Shown here: one piece after another, positions 22,553-35,330 of the stretch
Numbering within the stretch: the stretch's first letter is position 1
How the letters are laid out: each line of letters opens with the position of its first letter
Source: Triticum aestivum
Taxonomy: Eukaryota > Streptophyta > Magnoliopsida > Poales > Poaceae
Direction of reading: 5' to 3'
DNA length: 64,000 nt
Assembly: GCF_018294505.1 (NCBI RefSeq)
Contig: NC_057809.1
Span: 420,225,485 to 420,289,484 of the forward strand
The notes under the pieces: model-generated
Seen by the model: only the letters and a program-made list of their open reading frames with translations
What the model was told of the DNA's origin: nothing
Database searches by the model: none
Made by a program: the position numbers and the translations under genes

Positions 22553-23290
22553 ATGGCGGACGCAAGGAACAAGTTTGCACAACCAGATGAAGAAACACCC
22601 TTTGGACGACACTTGAAGGAAGTCACTAGGTATCTGAACATTGGAAAACCAAGTTTCACCGGGACTTACAGCGCCACTTTACCAGAAGAGGAGCGCTGGA
22701 TGATTCAAGTTCAAGTTCTAGGAAGGACATTCACGCCAGTCACTGAGCCCATAGAGTTTTCCTTTGATGCACCAACCTGGAGTTTAGTAAAGAGTATGGC
22801 AGCCCACATCACCATGGGACGCATTGAAGAAGTTTACCGCGATGATCTCAATGATACTATCTACCAGATTTGTGGGCGCCGAGATGAGCAATGGGAGATG
22901 ATCAGCACCAGGAAGGATAGGTCAATTGCCGCTTTCATCCAGGAGTTAAACCAGCACATTTGTCGCCAGGAGAACCAGATATGCGCAGGCATGATAGATC
23001 TGAAGAAGGCGATGACAAGGGTCACAGAGCTTGAAGAAGAACTCAAGGCAACTCGCGAAGGTTATGAGGAGGAAATCGTCGTACTAGTGGAGAAGAATGA
23101 CGACCTGACAAGGAAGCTAGGAGTATTCATGGGAGACCCCGCGCCAGGAGGAGAACATGACGGTTCCACTTGCCTGCAGAACTACATCATCATCGACGAC
23201 ACCGACTCGGACCCCGACGATAGCGATGATGACTATGTTGTTGAAGCTGGAGCTGATATCATGGAGTCTTCGACCGACCAATTTTTCTAG
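22553..23290 (+). CDS. 245-codon accessory ORF upstream of gag in element B
   Basis: Intact frame starting MADARNKFAQPDEETPFG, 93 bp after the primer site and 198 bp before gag. It ends in a strongly acidic tail (DDTDSDPDDSDDDY). Residues about 150-195 (VTELEEELKATREGYEEE... and onward) look like a coiled coil. No zinc finger, enzyme or capsid motif is visible. It is in the same sense as gag-pol, which is broken, so survival of 245 codons without a stop is notable. It could be an accessory protein of this gypsy lineage or a separate N-terminal Gag-related protein. Function unknown. Confidence 0.7.
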   Translation: MADARNKFAQPDEETPFGRHLKEVTRYLNIGKPSFTGTYSATLPEEERWMIQVQVLGRTFTPVTEPIEFSFDAPTWSLVKSMAAHITMGRIEEVYRDDLNDTIYQICGRRDEQWEMISTRKDRSIAAFIQELNQHICRQENQICAGMIDLKKAMTRVTELEEELKATREGYEEEIVVLVEKNDDLTRKLGVFMGDPAPGGEHDGSTCLQNYIIIDDTDSDPDDSDDDYVVEAGADIMESSTDQFF

Positions 23291-23488
23291 TCGACCACCA
23301 TATCAGTAGTAGTATTCCACCATGTATATAGTATAGTCCGAGCACTTTTGTAACGATAGTTCTAGACCGATTGTATGCCCTTGCTTGATTGATTGAGTGA
23401 TATGATTGTGTTTGTCTCATGTGCATATGGGTAGTGTTTTCTCACTAGACCTCATTCTATTCTATTTCTCTTCCCTCTAAACCCTCAG

Positions 23489-24901
23489 ATGCCTCTGAGA
23501 CTTGACCCCGGATTTACCTTTCCACTAGAGCTCACTCAGTTGATCCAGCAGCAGAATACCCTGATGCAATTGTTAGTTCAGAACCAAGGCAACAACAACA
23601 ACAACCCACCACCACCACGCCCAGTTGACAACTTAGCCCGTTTTCTGAGGTTGCAGCCGCCGGTGTTTTCCAGTAGCACCGAGCCGATAGTAGCAGATGA
23701 TTGGCTCTGCAGGATTGGAAGGGAGTTAACCACTGCAGGATGCACAGATGCTGAGAAGGTGCGTTTTTCCGCGCACTAATTGGATGGACTAGCAGCCTCA
23801 TGGTGGGAGAATTACACTGTCACCTATCCTATAGCCACGGTTACATGGGACCAGTTCCAGCAGGCTTTTTGCATAGCCCATGTATCCACAGGAGCTATGG
23901 CCATAAAGAAGCGTGAGTTTCACAACTTATGCCAAGGAGGATGCACAGTTGGCCAGTATGTTGATGATTTTCGTAAGCTAGCACGTTATGCCCCAGATGA
24001 CGTCGCTACCGATGCAGCTAAGCAGGAGAAGTTTCTATAAGGACTGAATGATGAGCTGAGCATGTAGTTGATGGTGGAAAATTTCAACAACTACCAGGAG
24101 CTGGTAGATAGAGCCTTCATGCTTGAAGGGAAGCAACATCAGATTGATAACCGCAAGAGGAAGTATGGACAAGGGAAGTATAATTCTGGAGCTCAGCAGA
24201 GACCCCGTTTTACCCCGGGAGGACCCCTACAACATAACCATGGAGGCCACACTCACAATGGAGGAAGTTCGCACAACCATAGTGGCTCCAAGAATGGTAA
24301 TGGAGGAAGCAACGGACAAAACCGTTCCAACCTAGCAACGCCCGCCAAGAAAGATCTAAGCCACGTTACTTGCTACAAGTGCCAGAAGACCGGACATTAC
24401 GCCAATGAATGTCCTGAAGCTAAGAATGGGAACGACAACGGAAGCTATGGGAAGAAGCCCAACCCTTTTAACAGGGGACAAGTGAACCACGTTAACGTGG
24501 AGGAGATTGAAGCCCAGCCAGATGCAGTAATAGGTAAGTTCTTGGTTAAGTCATTTACTGTAGTCGTACTTTTCGATACTGGTGCATCACATTCATACAT
24601 ATCAAGGGGATTTGTGGATAAGTATAAACTTCCCACCAAAGTTCTTAGTACACCTATGTTAGTGAGCTCGCCAGGAGCAGAGTATATGGCAAGCCAAGGA
24701 TGTTTTCAGATGCCATTGACCATAGGTAGGCATGTTTTCCCCTCATATCTGATAATTTTGGAGTCGCAAGGTTTGGATGTGATTCTGGGTATGGATTGGC
24801 TATCGATGTATGGAGGAAACATCAATTGCACCAGAGTCTATTTTGCTCACCACCCCAGAAGGAAGAAGGATCAAGTATGTATCCCGGCATGTGCCGATTA
24901 G
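23489..24901 (+). pseudogene. gag: gag-protease of element B, disrupted
   Basis: Starts MPLRLDPGFTFPLELTQL. Retrotrans_gag-type segment with WWENY and FCIAHVSTGAMAIKKREF, followed by a Gly/Asn/His-rich linker. Zinc knuckle CYKCQKTGHYANEC at 24371-24412 is intact. Aspartic protease LFDTGASHSYIS has its DTG at 24575-24583, and GMDWLSMYGG follows. One frame throughout but with stops at 23777-23779, 24038-24040 and 24065-24067, and a frameshift near 24840 at the protease end. Known role: particle formation and polyprotein cleavage. This copy is defective. Confidence 0.92.
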
Positions 24902-27883
24902 GACTCAAGTAAATTCCTTATCAGGAGTTTTACAGGAGGAAGTACCAGTAGTGAAGGATTTCCCGGATGTATTTCTGGAAGAGTTGCAAGGCATGCCACC
25001 GGATAGAGACATTGAGTTGTTGATTGAGCTTTTGCCAGGCACATGGCCAATATCTAAGGGACCATACATGATGCCCACACAGGATTTAGAGGAAATTAAG
25101 AAGCAGATTAAGGAGTTATTGGATAAAGGATATATTCGCAAGCTCGTTACATTGGGGATCACCGGTACTTCTAGTGGAGAAGAAGGATGGATCTTTAAGG
25201 ATGGTTGTTGATTACCGAGGATTGAATGAGGTGACGATCAAGAACAAGTACCCACTATCGATGATCAATGATTTGTTTGATCAGCTGCAAGGAGCTAAGG
25301 TGTTTTCCAAGATCGATCTATGATCAGGGTACCACCAACTGAAGATTCGAGAGCAGGATATACCTAAGACAACTTTTACCACAAGGTACAGGCTATATGA
25401 GTATATCGTTATGTCCTTTGGCCTGACTAACGCACCTATCTATTTTCATGAACATGATGAATAAGGTGTTTATGGAGTTTTTAGATAAGTTCGTCGTGGT
25501 GTTCATTGATGATATTCTAGTCTACTCGAAGAATGAAGAGGAGCATAAAGAGCATTTGCGTTTAGTACTTGGGAAGCTCAGAGAACATCAGCTATACGCC
25601 AAGTTCAGTAAGTGTGAGTTTTGGTTGAAGGAAGTTGGATTCCTTGGACATGTTATATCTGGAGAAGGAATAGTGGTAGACCCCAACAAAGTCGTCACTG
25701 TGACAAATTGGGAGGCACCCACGTCCGTTGGAGAGATTCGAAGTTTTCTTGGACTCGTAGGATACTACCGGAGGTTCATTGAGAATTTCTCGAAGATTGC
25801 AAAGCCTATGATGGAGTTGTTGAAGAAGGACACCAAGTTCAAATGGACTGAGGAATGTGAGGCTAGTTTTCAGGAATTGAAGAAACGTTGGTTACATCAC
25901 CGGTGTTGATTCTGCCAGATCAACGCAAAGATTATGAAGTGTATTGCGACACTTCTCATCGAGGACTTGGAGCAGTGCTTATGCAGGAAGGAAGAGTTGT
26001 TTCATATGCCTCACGACATCTTAAACCCCATGAGTTAAATTATGCTACGCGTGATTTGGAGTTAGCAGCCGTAGTGCATGCGTTGAAGACTTGGAGACAT
26101 TTTCTTATCGGAAACCATTGTGAGGTATACACGGATCATAAGAGTTTGAAGTATATCTTCACGCAGAAGGAGTTGAATCTCATGCAGAGGAGATGGTTGG
26201 AACTCATAAAGGATTATGATATGAAGTTACATTATCATCCCGGAATGGCTAACATAGTAGCCGATGTGTTGAGCCGAAAGAGTCATGTCAATACACTCAT
26301 GACCGGAGAGTTACCCAAGGAGTTAGCACAAGACCTTCGGGAGCTATGTTTGGAGATAGTTCTGAGAGGCTATGTAGCAGCATTGGAGATTCAGTCTACC
26401 TTGATGGATAAGATCAGATAAGCACAGAAGACGGATAAGGAGATTGCCGAGATAAAGGAAAGGATGAACAAAGGAAAGGCTAAAGGATTTCGTGAGGATG
26501 AGCACGATACCTTATGGTTTGAGGACCGCGTATATGTGCCAAACGATCAAGAGATCAGGAAGCTGATTTTACAGGAGGCCCATGATTCGCGATATTCGAT
26601 TCACCCAGGAAATACCAAGATGTACCTGGATCTGAAGGATAGATTCTGGTGGACCGGAATGAAGAAGGATATTGCGGAGTATGTAGCAGTTTGTGATGTA
26701 TGTCAGAGAGTGAAGGCAAAGCATCAGAAGCCAGCAGGATTGCTACAACCATTGCCGATACCCGAATGGAAGTGGGATAAGCTAGGCATGGATTTTATCA
26801 TGGGATTACCCAGGACTCGTTCAGGCTATGACTCAATATGAGTTGTAGTCGATCGTTTGACGAAAGTAGCTCATTTTATCCAAGTGAAGACCACTTACGC
26901 TAGTGCTAAGTTGGCAAAGATATACATGACCAGGATCGTATGTTTGCATGGAGTTCTGAGGAAAATTGTATCAGATAGAGGAACCCAGTTTACCTCAAAG
27001 TTTTGGAATTAGTTGCATGAAACTTTGGGAACCAGGCTAGAGTTCAGTACAACTTTTCACCCGCAGACGGATGGACAGACTGAGAGAGTCAATCAGATTC
27101 TGGAGGACATGTTGAGAGCTTGTGCACTAGATTATGGATCTAGTTGGGATGATATTTGCGTTACGCAGAGTTCTCTTACAACAATAGTTACCTAGCCAGC
27201 TTGAAGATGGCCCCTTTCGAAGCATTGTACGGAAGGAGGTGCAGAACACCGTTGTTGTGGGATGAAGTTGGAGACCGATAGTTGTTTGGACCAGATTTGA
27301 TTAAAGAGTTTGAAGAGAAGGTTAAGCTGATTCATGATAGACTCAAGGTAGCCAGTCCAGGCAGAAGAGCTATGTGGATTCTAAACGCAAGGAGATAGTT
27401 TACGAAGTTGGAGACAGAGTGTATCTTCGTGTATCACCACTCTGAGGAGTTAAGCCTTTTGGAGTTAAAGGGAAGTTAGCACCACGTTTTGTGGGGCCAT
27501 ACAAAGTTTTGGAACGTATGGGAGAAGTTGCTTACAAGTTGAAATTGCCCGAAGGATTGTCAGGAGTTCACGATGTGTTCCACGTTTCTCAATTGAAGAA
27601 GTGCCACGCAGAGATGGCTGATATCCCTCTGAGAGATACAGTGCCACTAGAAGCGATATAGTTGGATAGCGATTTGACCTACGAGGAAAAGCCAGTCAAG
27701 ATTCTTGATTTTGTCAGCCGTGTTACATGCAGCAAGGTTATTAAGTTTTGCAAAGTTCAATGGAGCCACCATACTGAAGATGAAGCCACCTCGGAACGCG
27801 AGGAAGACTTACGGAAAGATCACCCTCACCTATTTTCTAGCCAACCCGAATCTCGAGGGCGAGATTCATCTGAAGGGGGGTAG
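24840..27883 (+). pseudogene. pol: pol (RT-RNase H-integrase-chromodomain) of element B, disrupted
   Basis: RT starts around KDFPDVFLEELQGMPPDRD and has FIDD at 25502-25513. RNase H has YCDTS (the family usually has YCDAS), [18 protein letters not shown] and ADVLSR. The integrase HHCC zinc region is near 26580-26705, with Asp 26791-26793, Asp 26974-26976 and Glu 27082-27084 (35 residues apart). A chromodomain-like C-terminus (LTYEEKPVKILDF...VIKFCKVQWSHHTEDEAT) lies at about 27677-27830. Frameshifts near 25140-25200, 25440, 25900 and 27200, plus stops at 26839 and 27010 and several in 27250-27660, break it. The chromodomain and domain order place it in the chromovirus (Tekay-like) group. Confidence 0.92.
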
Positions 27884-27886
27884 GTT
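27871..27886 (+). other. Polypurine tract of element B
   Basis: TGAAGGGGGGTAGGTT immediately before the 3' LTR at 27887. Confidence 0.85.
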
Positions 27887-30447
27887 TGTAACATCCCAAA
27901 TTTTCAATTTGGAATGTTATACATTAGATTATCATTGCATATCATATTTTATTGCATTTTGGCTTGATCCTAGAAATTCTACGCAACTCAAGGACCTACG
28001 GAGAGAGTTGGGGATTCTGTTATTTTCATATCTGAGTTTTTCTCGAATTTTGAAAAGAGGATCGTTTGATTTTAATTATTTTATCTTCGAATATTTCTTT
28101 TATAAAAATAAAAGAGAGAGGATAAAATGACTTCCTCAAAATAAAGGAATATTGGAGATTTAATATTAAAATCAAATAAGATTTTTATTCGGATTTTTAT
28201 CGCTATTTTATTTGGAATAGGAAAAATATGCGTTTTTCGGAATTGCATTAGAGTCCCAAATAAATGTTCACCCTGTCCGGTAGATTTTTAGAGGACGGGG
28301 AAAATTTATTACAGGATTTTTGGAGTCCGTTTAGTATTTCTTTTCTTTCTTTTTCTGCATGTTAGAATATTTTTTTCTAAAAAAGAGAAACCGACTCCGG
28401 GCCGTACCCGAGCGGGACTCCGCCTGGGGGGGGGGGGGCTTTATAAGTCACTCCGGCCGAGCCCCGCAGCCCACCAGCCCGCGCCCCGCCGCCCAACCCT
28501 AGCCGCCTCCGTGCCGCCGCCTGCCGTCGCCGCCGCCGGATCTCATCGCCGTTGACCACCGGTTGACCAGTAGGTTTTCTTCGTTTAAACCCCGGTTTTT
28601 TTCTGTTTTTTTCTTCGTTAGATCGGTTTTCCATCGGTTTAGTTATTTAGCGGACGTTCGTCCGGACGTTCGTTTTAACGAACGGTTTTCATCGTTTAGC
28701 CGCAGATAGCGAACGTTCGTTCGTTAGACTGTTCGTCAGTTTTTCTTTTTCTCAGATTTTTCGCGATTATTCTCGATCGCGATTTTTGTTTTAGTTTAAC
28801 TTTTCGCTCGTTTATCGGAATCAGGCGATTTAAGCGCCTAGAGTTTTGTGTCGAAGCCCTCTTTCTGTTTAATCAACTTAAACAAGTTTTTGCTACTGTA
28901 AAATGTGACTCTAGTCCAGATTAGTAAATGAAGCTTGTTTCTTTCACAGTTTGAGTTTCGTTGCTTCGTTTGATTTGATTCTTTTTGCAAAGTGGAGTTC
29001 TTAAGTTGAACTTTCTGGTTAGATCTTCTTAATTGAGTTTTACCCGTGCACCTTTCTTGCTTGCTTATTGTATGCTTGTTTGATTGCGATAGAGTACCCG
29101 GAGTGCGAAGCGTGCTACTACGAATCTCCAGGTTTCGCGGATCATCAGCAAGGCAAGTAACACTTTGATCATACCTCTTTACTACCCAGTTTTATTGCAT
29201 TAGATCAGTCCTCAAACACTTGCATGGTTAGGATCTGAATAAATTGTGGGTTGGGAAGTAGATGAGGTAGAACCTATTCACATGTTTATTATCAAGCCCT
29301 TGGGAGTTACTTCTACGTTATGCTTATATTGCCATGCTATGCTCGTAGATGTGGATTGGGTTTGAGAGTATCCATGACAGATGTGAGTTGTTAATTAATG
29401 GTTAACTTAAGGTGGCAACTTTAATGCACATCTGGGTGGATTGAGGCACCTGGGGAACCTAGTGATTGCCTGTATTTTTAGAAATCCCGGGGTACCGTGT
29501 GATTCTCCTATGGACTGCCACCCAGGCTCAAAGGGATCATAAGATTATTCATGCTAGAAACTTCCGTGTGCAGCCACATGCCAATATGGGCTCTGGCATA
29601 GTTGAGTAAGTTGTGGGAAACCTTTCCATGATGGACTAGCATATGTAGGGGATTGTAGGTGTACATGTCTCTCTATCGGTTAAGGGGACCTCTTCGGAAA
29701 GACTGTGTCTCGGTCATCCATTTCTCAAACATCTTGTAGTGCGAGAAATCCAACGGAGGAGATCGAGTCTTGTGGGGAAAAGTGCACAAACCTCTGCAGA
29801 GTGTACAAACTAATCATGGTTAACCGTGTCCCTGGTTATGGACATCTTGAGTATCTAGTTCTTGGATTATCATGTGGATCTCATCACCCTTAATATAAAT
29901 TTGATTGGATTATTAATTACTTTTAATTGGGATTGAGAGGGGGTTTACCTTCTCAATGTTTTTCAACCAACTTTGTAGTTAAATAAAATATATATCTTTG
30001 CAGTAGGGAAAAATTGGCTTTCCGCAAAACGTATTAACCATACAGCCTCCACCAACCAAATATGCATGTAGTGATAGCATTATTCTGTTCATTACTCTCT
30101 TGTGTTACATTGCCAGCATATTCCATGTGCTGACCCATTTCGGGCTGCAACGTATCATGTTGCAGACTTTTCAGACGACGAGTAAGGAGCCTTAGGTCGT
30201 GGTCTTTCACTCAGTGATGCCGTTGGACTTGATGGACTCACTTTATCTTCCAAGCCTTCCGCAGTTATCGTATTAGATGGCCTTAAGCCATATTTGTTGT
30301 AATAAGTTCTCTTTTGAGACATTCGATGTAATAAGTGTGTGATTGCCACTCGGTTATAAATCCTCAAGTACTGCGCATGTCAGCATTACCGATCCACGGA
30401 TGACACTGATGCACAGAGATCAGACTGTTTGAGGTCTGGTCGCTACA
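27887..30447 (+). repeat. 3' LTR of element B (2561 bp)
   Basis: TGTAACATCC...CGCTACA, uninterrupted. It retains the 129 bp deleted from the 5' LTR (28949-29077) and the empty A insertion site. Terminal hairpin at 27889-27919. Confidence 0.93.
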
Positions 30448-32885
30448 CATTGGTACCAAGGGCGAGGGATGAAGAGAACCATCTTCCTGCTCATTTAACA
30501 AAGCAGACCAATAGGCAAAGTTCTCGTCCATCGGTGGCTACCGGAATGTCATCAACATTAGTAACAGGGTCTTGCCGACAGAATTATACAGTGAGGTGTT
30601 TACATAAGAAGGAGAATATTACTGCTTAGATCATATAGATCACAAGAAAGGGTTAAACCAAACAATGGAAAGGAAAATATGATTATCAGATTAAATAGAA
30701 CAATGGAAGGGAAAATGTGGTTAAACACGAATTTCAGGGCTATATCCTTCCGAAGGACAAGCAGAGCATGATATCCATGACATGATAGAAAGTAGAAAAC
30801 CATTGAGGTGTTTGAATACTTGATAAAGAAAATTTAGCATTGTGCTTCAAATGTTCTTATAGAAGATCGGAGTACGACAAACATGCTTCGAGATAGCATT
30901 GACATGATCATCAAGTAAGGGTCAGATTTTCGATACACAAAGGATCCATCAATTTCCTCATGGAAGAATCACTAACCTTGCTAAAAAGGAAACTATAACA
31001 ATAGGTCCTCTGGTCAGGTGTGCTAGGCATGGCATCACCTTACCGGGTCATATTAAGACCAATGTTATAACTCTTGGAAATATGTTCCAACCATCATATC
31101 TGACTGAGATTCAGATCTGATCGGTGTTAGGATACCTTAGACCCATGATGCTTGAGAAGAAAAGGTGCAACACAAATTGACGAGACGACATTGTAAGATT
31201 CTCGAGAAATGAACTATGGAAGCGAGTTCCAAAACAAGAGTTCATCATTAAACCGAGGAGAGGACGAGGAGGTGGCTGAAGGACTTAACGACAATTCATT
31301 GAGATTTCCAAAAAGATGGATTTCCACAATTATATGAACAAGGAGACAACATTTGACAGATCAAATGACATAATGATGTATGCTCAAGGAAAACATACAC
31401 AATTAATCATTGGTTGAAAGGTGCACCCAAGATATGGGCTTAGGTAGCATGATCAATGTTAGAATGGTGATTCAATAACCAATAGTCTAAGAATGAACTA
31501 TCGACCATTAACTTCAAAGCAATAGGGTTGCTAGAAGTACAGAATCCAAACAACACCATTCACTTGTTGGTATCCCGGTTAGAATCAACACAGGGACCAA
31601 GAAAGAATGGTGATGGTGAGATGTATCACTATAGCAAGAATTCTTAAGAGGTGTAGCAATCCTCACAACATCCTTGACATAAAAGAAAGTAATACTTCAA
31701 GGTAGAACATCATACAAGCTGGATAACAAGTTGGATCCATAACATGAACAAGTTTGTGTTGGGGGAAGGCAAGAATGTTGTCGATGATAACACAATCATC
31801 GAGGGGCAAGGATGGTATTTCCCATCATGAATTTGATTGATATCCTAGAAGAGCTCAAAATGTTGATGATGATCATGACACAATTGTCGAGAGATTTCAT
31901 GCAGGTGTAATTGATCGGTGATGACATCAAGTCAAAGGAATGATAAAGAAAAAGGTTATTGGAACCAAGGATAGGACACATACTCAAAATCAAGCTTGCT
32001 GTTCAAGGCGAAATGATATGACGAGGAAGATCTACGTAGGGTTAGCTCATCGTCAAAAATTGTGCTACGTGAAGAAGGACCAGGTAGCACAGTTAAAAAT
32101 TAGCACAATAATGATATAGTCAATTAGTCTAGGAATGAAGTGATCGGGTACAAACTCGTAAGCAAGGAGGATTGCTAAGAATGGTTGAATCGTAAAACAA
32201 ACACGATTTAGTTATCGGTGTACTCGAGTGACTAACCACTCAGAACCCAGGAAAAATTGGAATCGGTGAGAATGTAGAACTTGATGAAGAACTCATAAGA
32301 AGTTATGCAGTTCCATGATATTATCGAGATATCAGGGTGTAATACTCGATGGTAGATCAAAGTAAATGTTGGACTGGTGTATTGATCCACAGGAGACATG
32401 TGCTTAAACTTGCCCGAGAAATGGGATCAGAGTAGAACATATGGTCGGAACCACGATTGCAAAGGATCAATTCACCGATACCAAAGGATATTATATCAAG
32501 GGAATATTTATTATTTACAAGAAGCTTCCATGATAGGATCTACATCGTGTCCATGGGCATGAACACAAAGGTTCAAGGTCAACTCCCACTTCTTCAATGC
32601 ATAACCTTCCATTCACCCCTCATATTTCAAAAATTACATTAGTTGTTGAAAATTTTACTTGGTGCAATACCAGATAAGTATGACCCGTGAAAACTTTCGA
32701 GTTCACACATATTAAGGAAGACATAGGTTCAACCCATTGGGGCGTCGTGGAAACATATACCACAAGCTACAATAGTAAATATCACCAGCTCGAAGGCAGA
32801 GCATTGTTGGCCAAATCAGAGAATAGGATTTACCAATGGTATTATGTATCCCGGAAAGAACTCCTTGAGGTTTTTGTATACAAAG
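30448..32885 (-). other. Interior of element C, middle segment (non-coding)
   Basis: About 2.4 kb between insertions B and E. AT-rich with only short frames on both strands. I recognise no gag or pol motif. It begins with the second CATTG. Confidence 0.7.
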
Positions 32886-33554
32886 TGTTGGGCAACGCGG
32901 TATTTCAAAAAATTTCCTACGATCACGCAAGATCTATCTAGGAGATGCATAGCAATGAGATGGGAGAGTGTGTCCATGTGCCCTTGTATACCGAAAGCGG
33001 AAGCGTTTAGTAATGCGGTTGATGTAGTCGAACGTCTTCATGATCCAACCGATCCAAGTACCGAACGTACAACACCTCCATGTTCAGCACATGTTCAACA
33101 CGATGACGTTCCTCTAGCTCTTGACCTAGTTGAGGACAAGGGAGAGTTCCGTCAGCATGATGGCGTGGCGAAGGTGATGATGAAGTTACCGACGCAGGGC
33201 TTCACCTAAGCACTATGACGATATGACCGAGGTGTTGAACTATGGAGGGGTGCACCGCACACGGCTAAGAGATTGTCTGTTGTGCTTTGGGGTGCCCCTT
33301 GCCCACGTATATAAAGGAGGGGGAGGAGGAGGCCGACCATAGGGGGGTGCGTGCCATAGGGGAGTCCAACTAGGATTCCCAATCCTAGTTGGAGTCCCTT
33401 CCTTTCGAAGAGAGGGAGAGAGGGAAGGAGGAGGAAGGGAGAAGGAAAGAGGGGGGCGCCCCCCTCCCTAGTCCAATTCGGATTGGCCAGGGGGGGCGGC
33501 CTCCCTTGCGGACCTCCTCTCCTTTCCACTAAGGCCCATGAAGGCCCACCAATT

Positions 33555-33581
33555 CCCCCCCCCCTCCCGGGGGGGGGGGGG
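33555..33581. other. Adjacent C-run and G-run in the E LTR
   Basis: Ten C, T, three C, then thirteen G. The two runs are complementary and could form a hairpin or G-quadruplex. Such runs are also prone to sequencing error. Confidence 0.6.
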
Positions 33582-33742
33582 TCCGGTAACCACTGGTACA
33601 CCGAAACTTATCCGAAACTTCCCGAAACCATTCCGGTGTACGAATGTAACCTTCCAATATATGAATCTTTACCTATCGACCATGTCGAGACTCCTCGTCA
33701 TTTCCGTGATCTCATCCAAGACTCTGAACAAACTTCGGTCAT

Positions 33743-35330
33743 TGCTACCTCTTGAGCACTGCGTTGGTTTTCCCCGAAGAGGAAGGTATGATGCAGCAAA
33801 GTAGCGTAAGTATTTCCCTCAGTTTTTGAGAACCAAGGTATCAATCCAGTAGGAGGCTACGCGCGAGTCCCTCGTACCTGCAAAAAACAAATAAATCCTT
33901 ACAACCAACGCAAATAGGGGTTGTCAATCCCTATAAGGCCACTTACGAGAGTGAGATCTGATAGATATGATAAAGATAATATTTTTGGTATTTTTATGAT
34001 AAAGATGCAAAGTAAAATAAAGGTAAAGTAAATAGCAAAGGAAATAACTAGGTAGTAGGAGATCAATATGATAATATAGACCCCGGGGCCATAGGTTTCA
34101 CTAGTGGCTTCTCTCGAGAGCATAAGTATTCTACGGTGGGTGAACAAATTACTGTTGAGCAATTCACAGAATTGAGCACAGTTATGAGAATATCTAGGCA
34201 TGATCATGTATATAGGCATCATGTCCGAGACAAGTAGACCGACTCCTGCCTGCATCTACTACTATTACTCCACTCATCGACCGCTATCCATCATGCATCT
34301 AGAGTATTAAGTTAAAAACAGAGTAACGCCTTAAGCAAGATGACATGATGTAGAGGGATAGACTCATGCAATATGAAGAAAACCCCATCTTGTTATCCTC
34401 GATGGCAACAATACAATACGTGCCTTGCTGCCCCTACTGTCACTGGGAAAGGACACCGCAAGATTGAACCCAAAGCTAAGCACTTCTCCCATTGCAAGAA
34501 AGATCAATCTAGTAGGCCAAACCAAACTGATAATTCGAAGAGACTTGCAAAGATAACCAATCATACATAAAAGAATTCAGAGAAGATTCAAATATTGTTC
34601 ATAGATAGACTTGATCATAAACCCACAATTCATCGGTCTCAACAAACACACCGCAAAAAGAAGATTACATCGAGTAGTTCTCCACAAGAGAGGGGCAGAA
34701 CATTGAATTGAGATCCAAAAAGAGAGAAGAAGCCATCTAGCTAATAACTATGGACCCGTAGGTCTGAGGTAAGCTAGTCACACTTCATCGGAGGGCTATG
34801 GTGTTGATGTAGAAGCCCTCCGTGATCGATGCCCCCTCCGGCGGAGCTCCGGAAACAGGCCCCAAGATGGGATCTCGTGGATACAGAAAGTTACGGTGGT
34901 GGAATTAGGGTTTTGGCTCCGTATCTGATCGTTTGGGGGTACGTAGGTATATATAGGAGGAAGGAGTACGTTGGTGGAGCAACATGGGGCCCACGAGGGT
35001 GGAGGGCGCGCCTAGGGGGGGGGGGGTAGGCGCGCCCCCTACCTCGTGGCCTCCTCTTTTCTTTCTTGACGTAGGGTCCAAGTCTCCCGGGTCTTGTTCG
35101 TTGATAAAATCACGTTCCCGAAGGTTTCATTCCGTTTGGACTCCGTTTGATATTCCTTTTCTTCGAAACCCTAAAATAGGCAAAAAACAACAATTCTGGG
35201 CTAGGCCTCCGGTTAATAGGTTAGTCCCAAAAATAATAGAAAAGTGGATAATAAATCCCAATAATGTCCAACACAATAGATAATATAGCATGGAGCAATC
35301 AAAAATTATAGATACGTTGGAGACGTATCA
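33743..35330 (-). mobile_element. Element F: Sabrina-like solo LTR (1588 bp)
   Basis: Minus-strand LTR with ends TGATACGTCTCC (35330) and TGCTACCTC on the plus strand at 33743, flanked by perfect GTCAT duplications (33738-33742 and 35331-35335). No interior. TATA-like CTATATATA at 34956-34948. Nested in E, which is nested in C. Confidence 0.9.

Larger units (their letters stand above)
11244..30447 (+). mobile_element. Element B: chromodomain (Tekay-like) Ty3-gypsy retrotransposon
   Basis: Plus-strand element with CATTG duplications, LTRs of about 2.4 and 2.56 kb, an initiator-Met-type primer site, an extra ORF, gag-pol in gypsy order (zinc knuckle, protease, RT, RNase H, integrase, chromodomain) and a polypurine tract. 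It is inserted into the interior of C. Its 5' LTR is split by copia element A. LTR divergence is about 3-4% in the part compared by eye. Gag-pol has stops and frameshifts, so it is not autonomous now. Confidence 0.92.

Noticed and set aside
30448..32885. Hidden host gene in the interior of C
   Set aside because: No frame over about 85 codons, no splice-like exon pattern and no recognisable domain.
32881..32885. CAAAG/TGAAG as a firm target duplication for E
   Set aside because: Only three of five bases match and the LTR end is itself mutated, so it is noted as possible, not proven.
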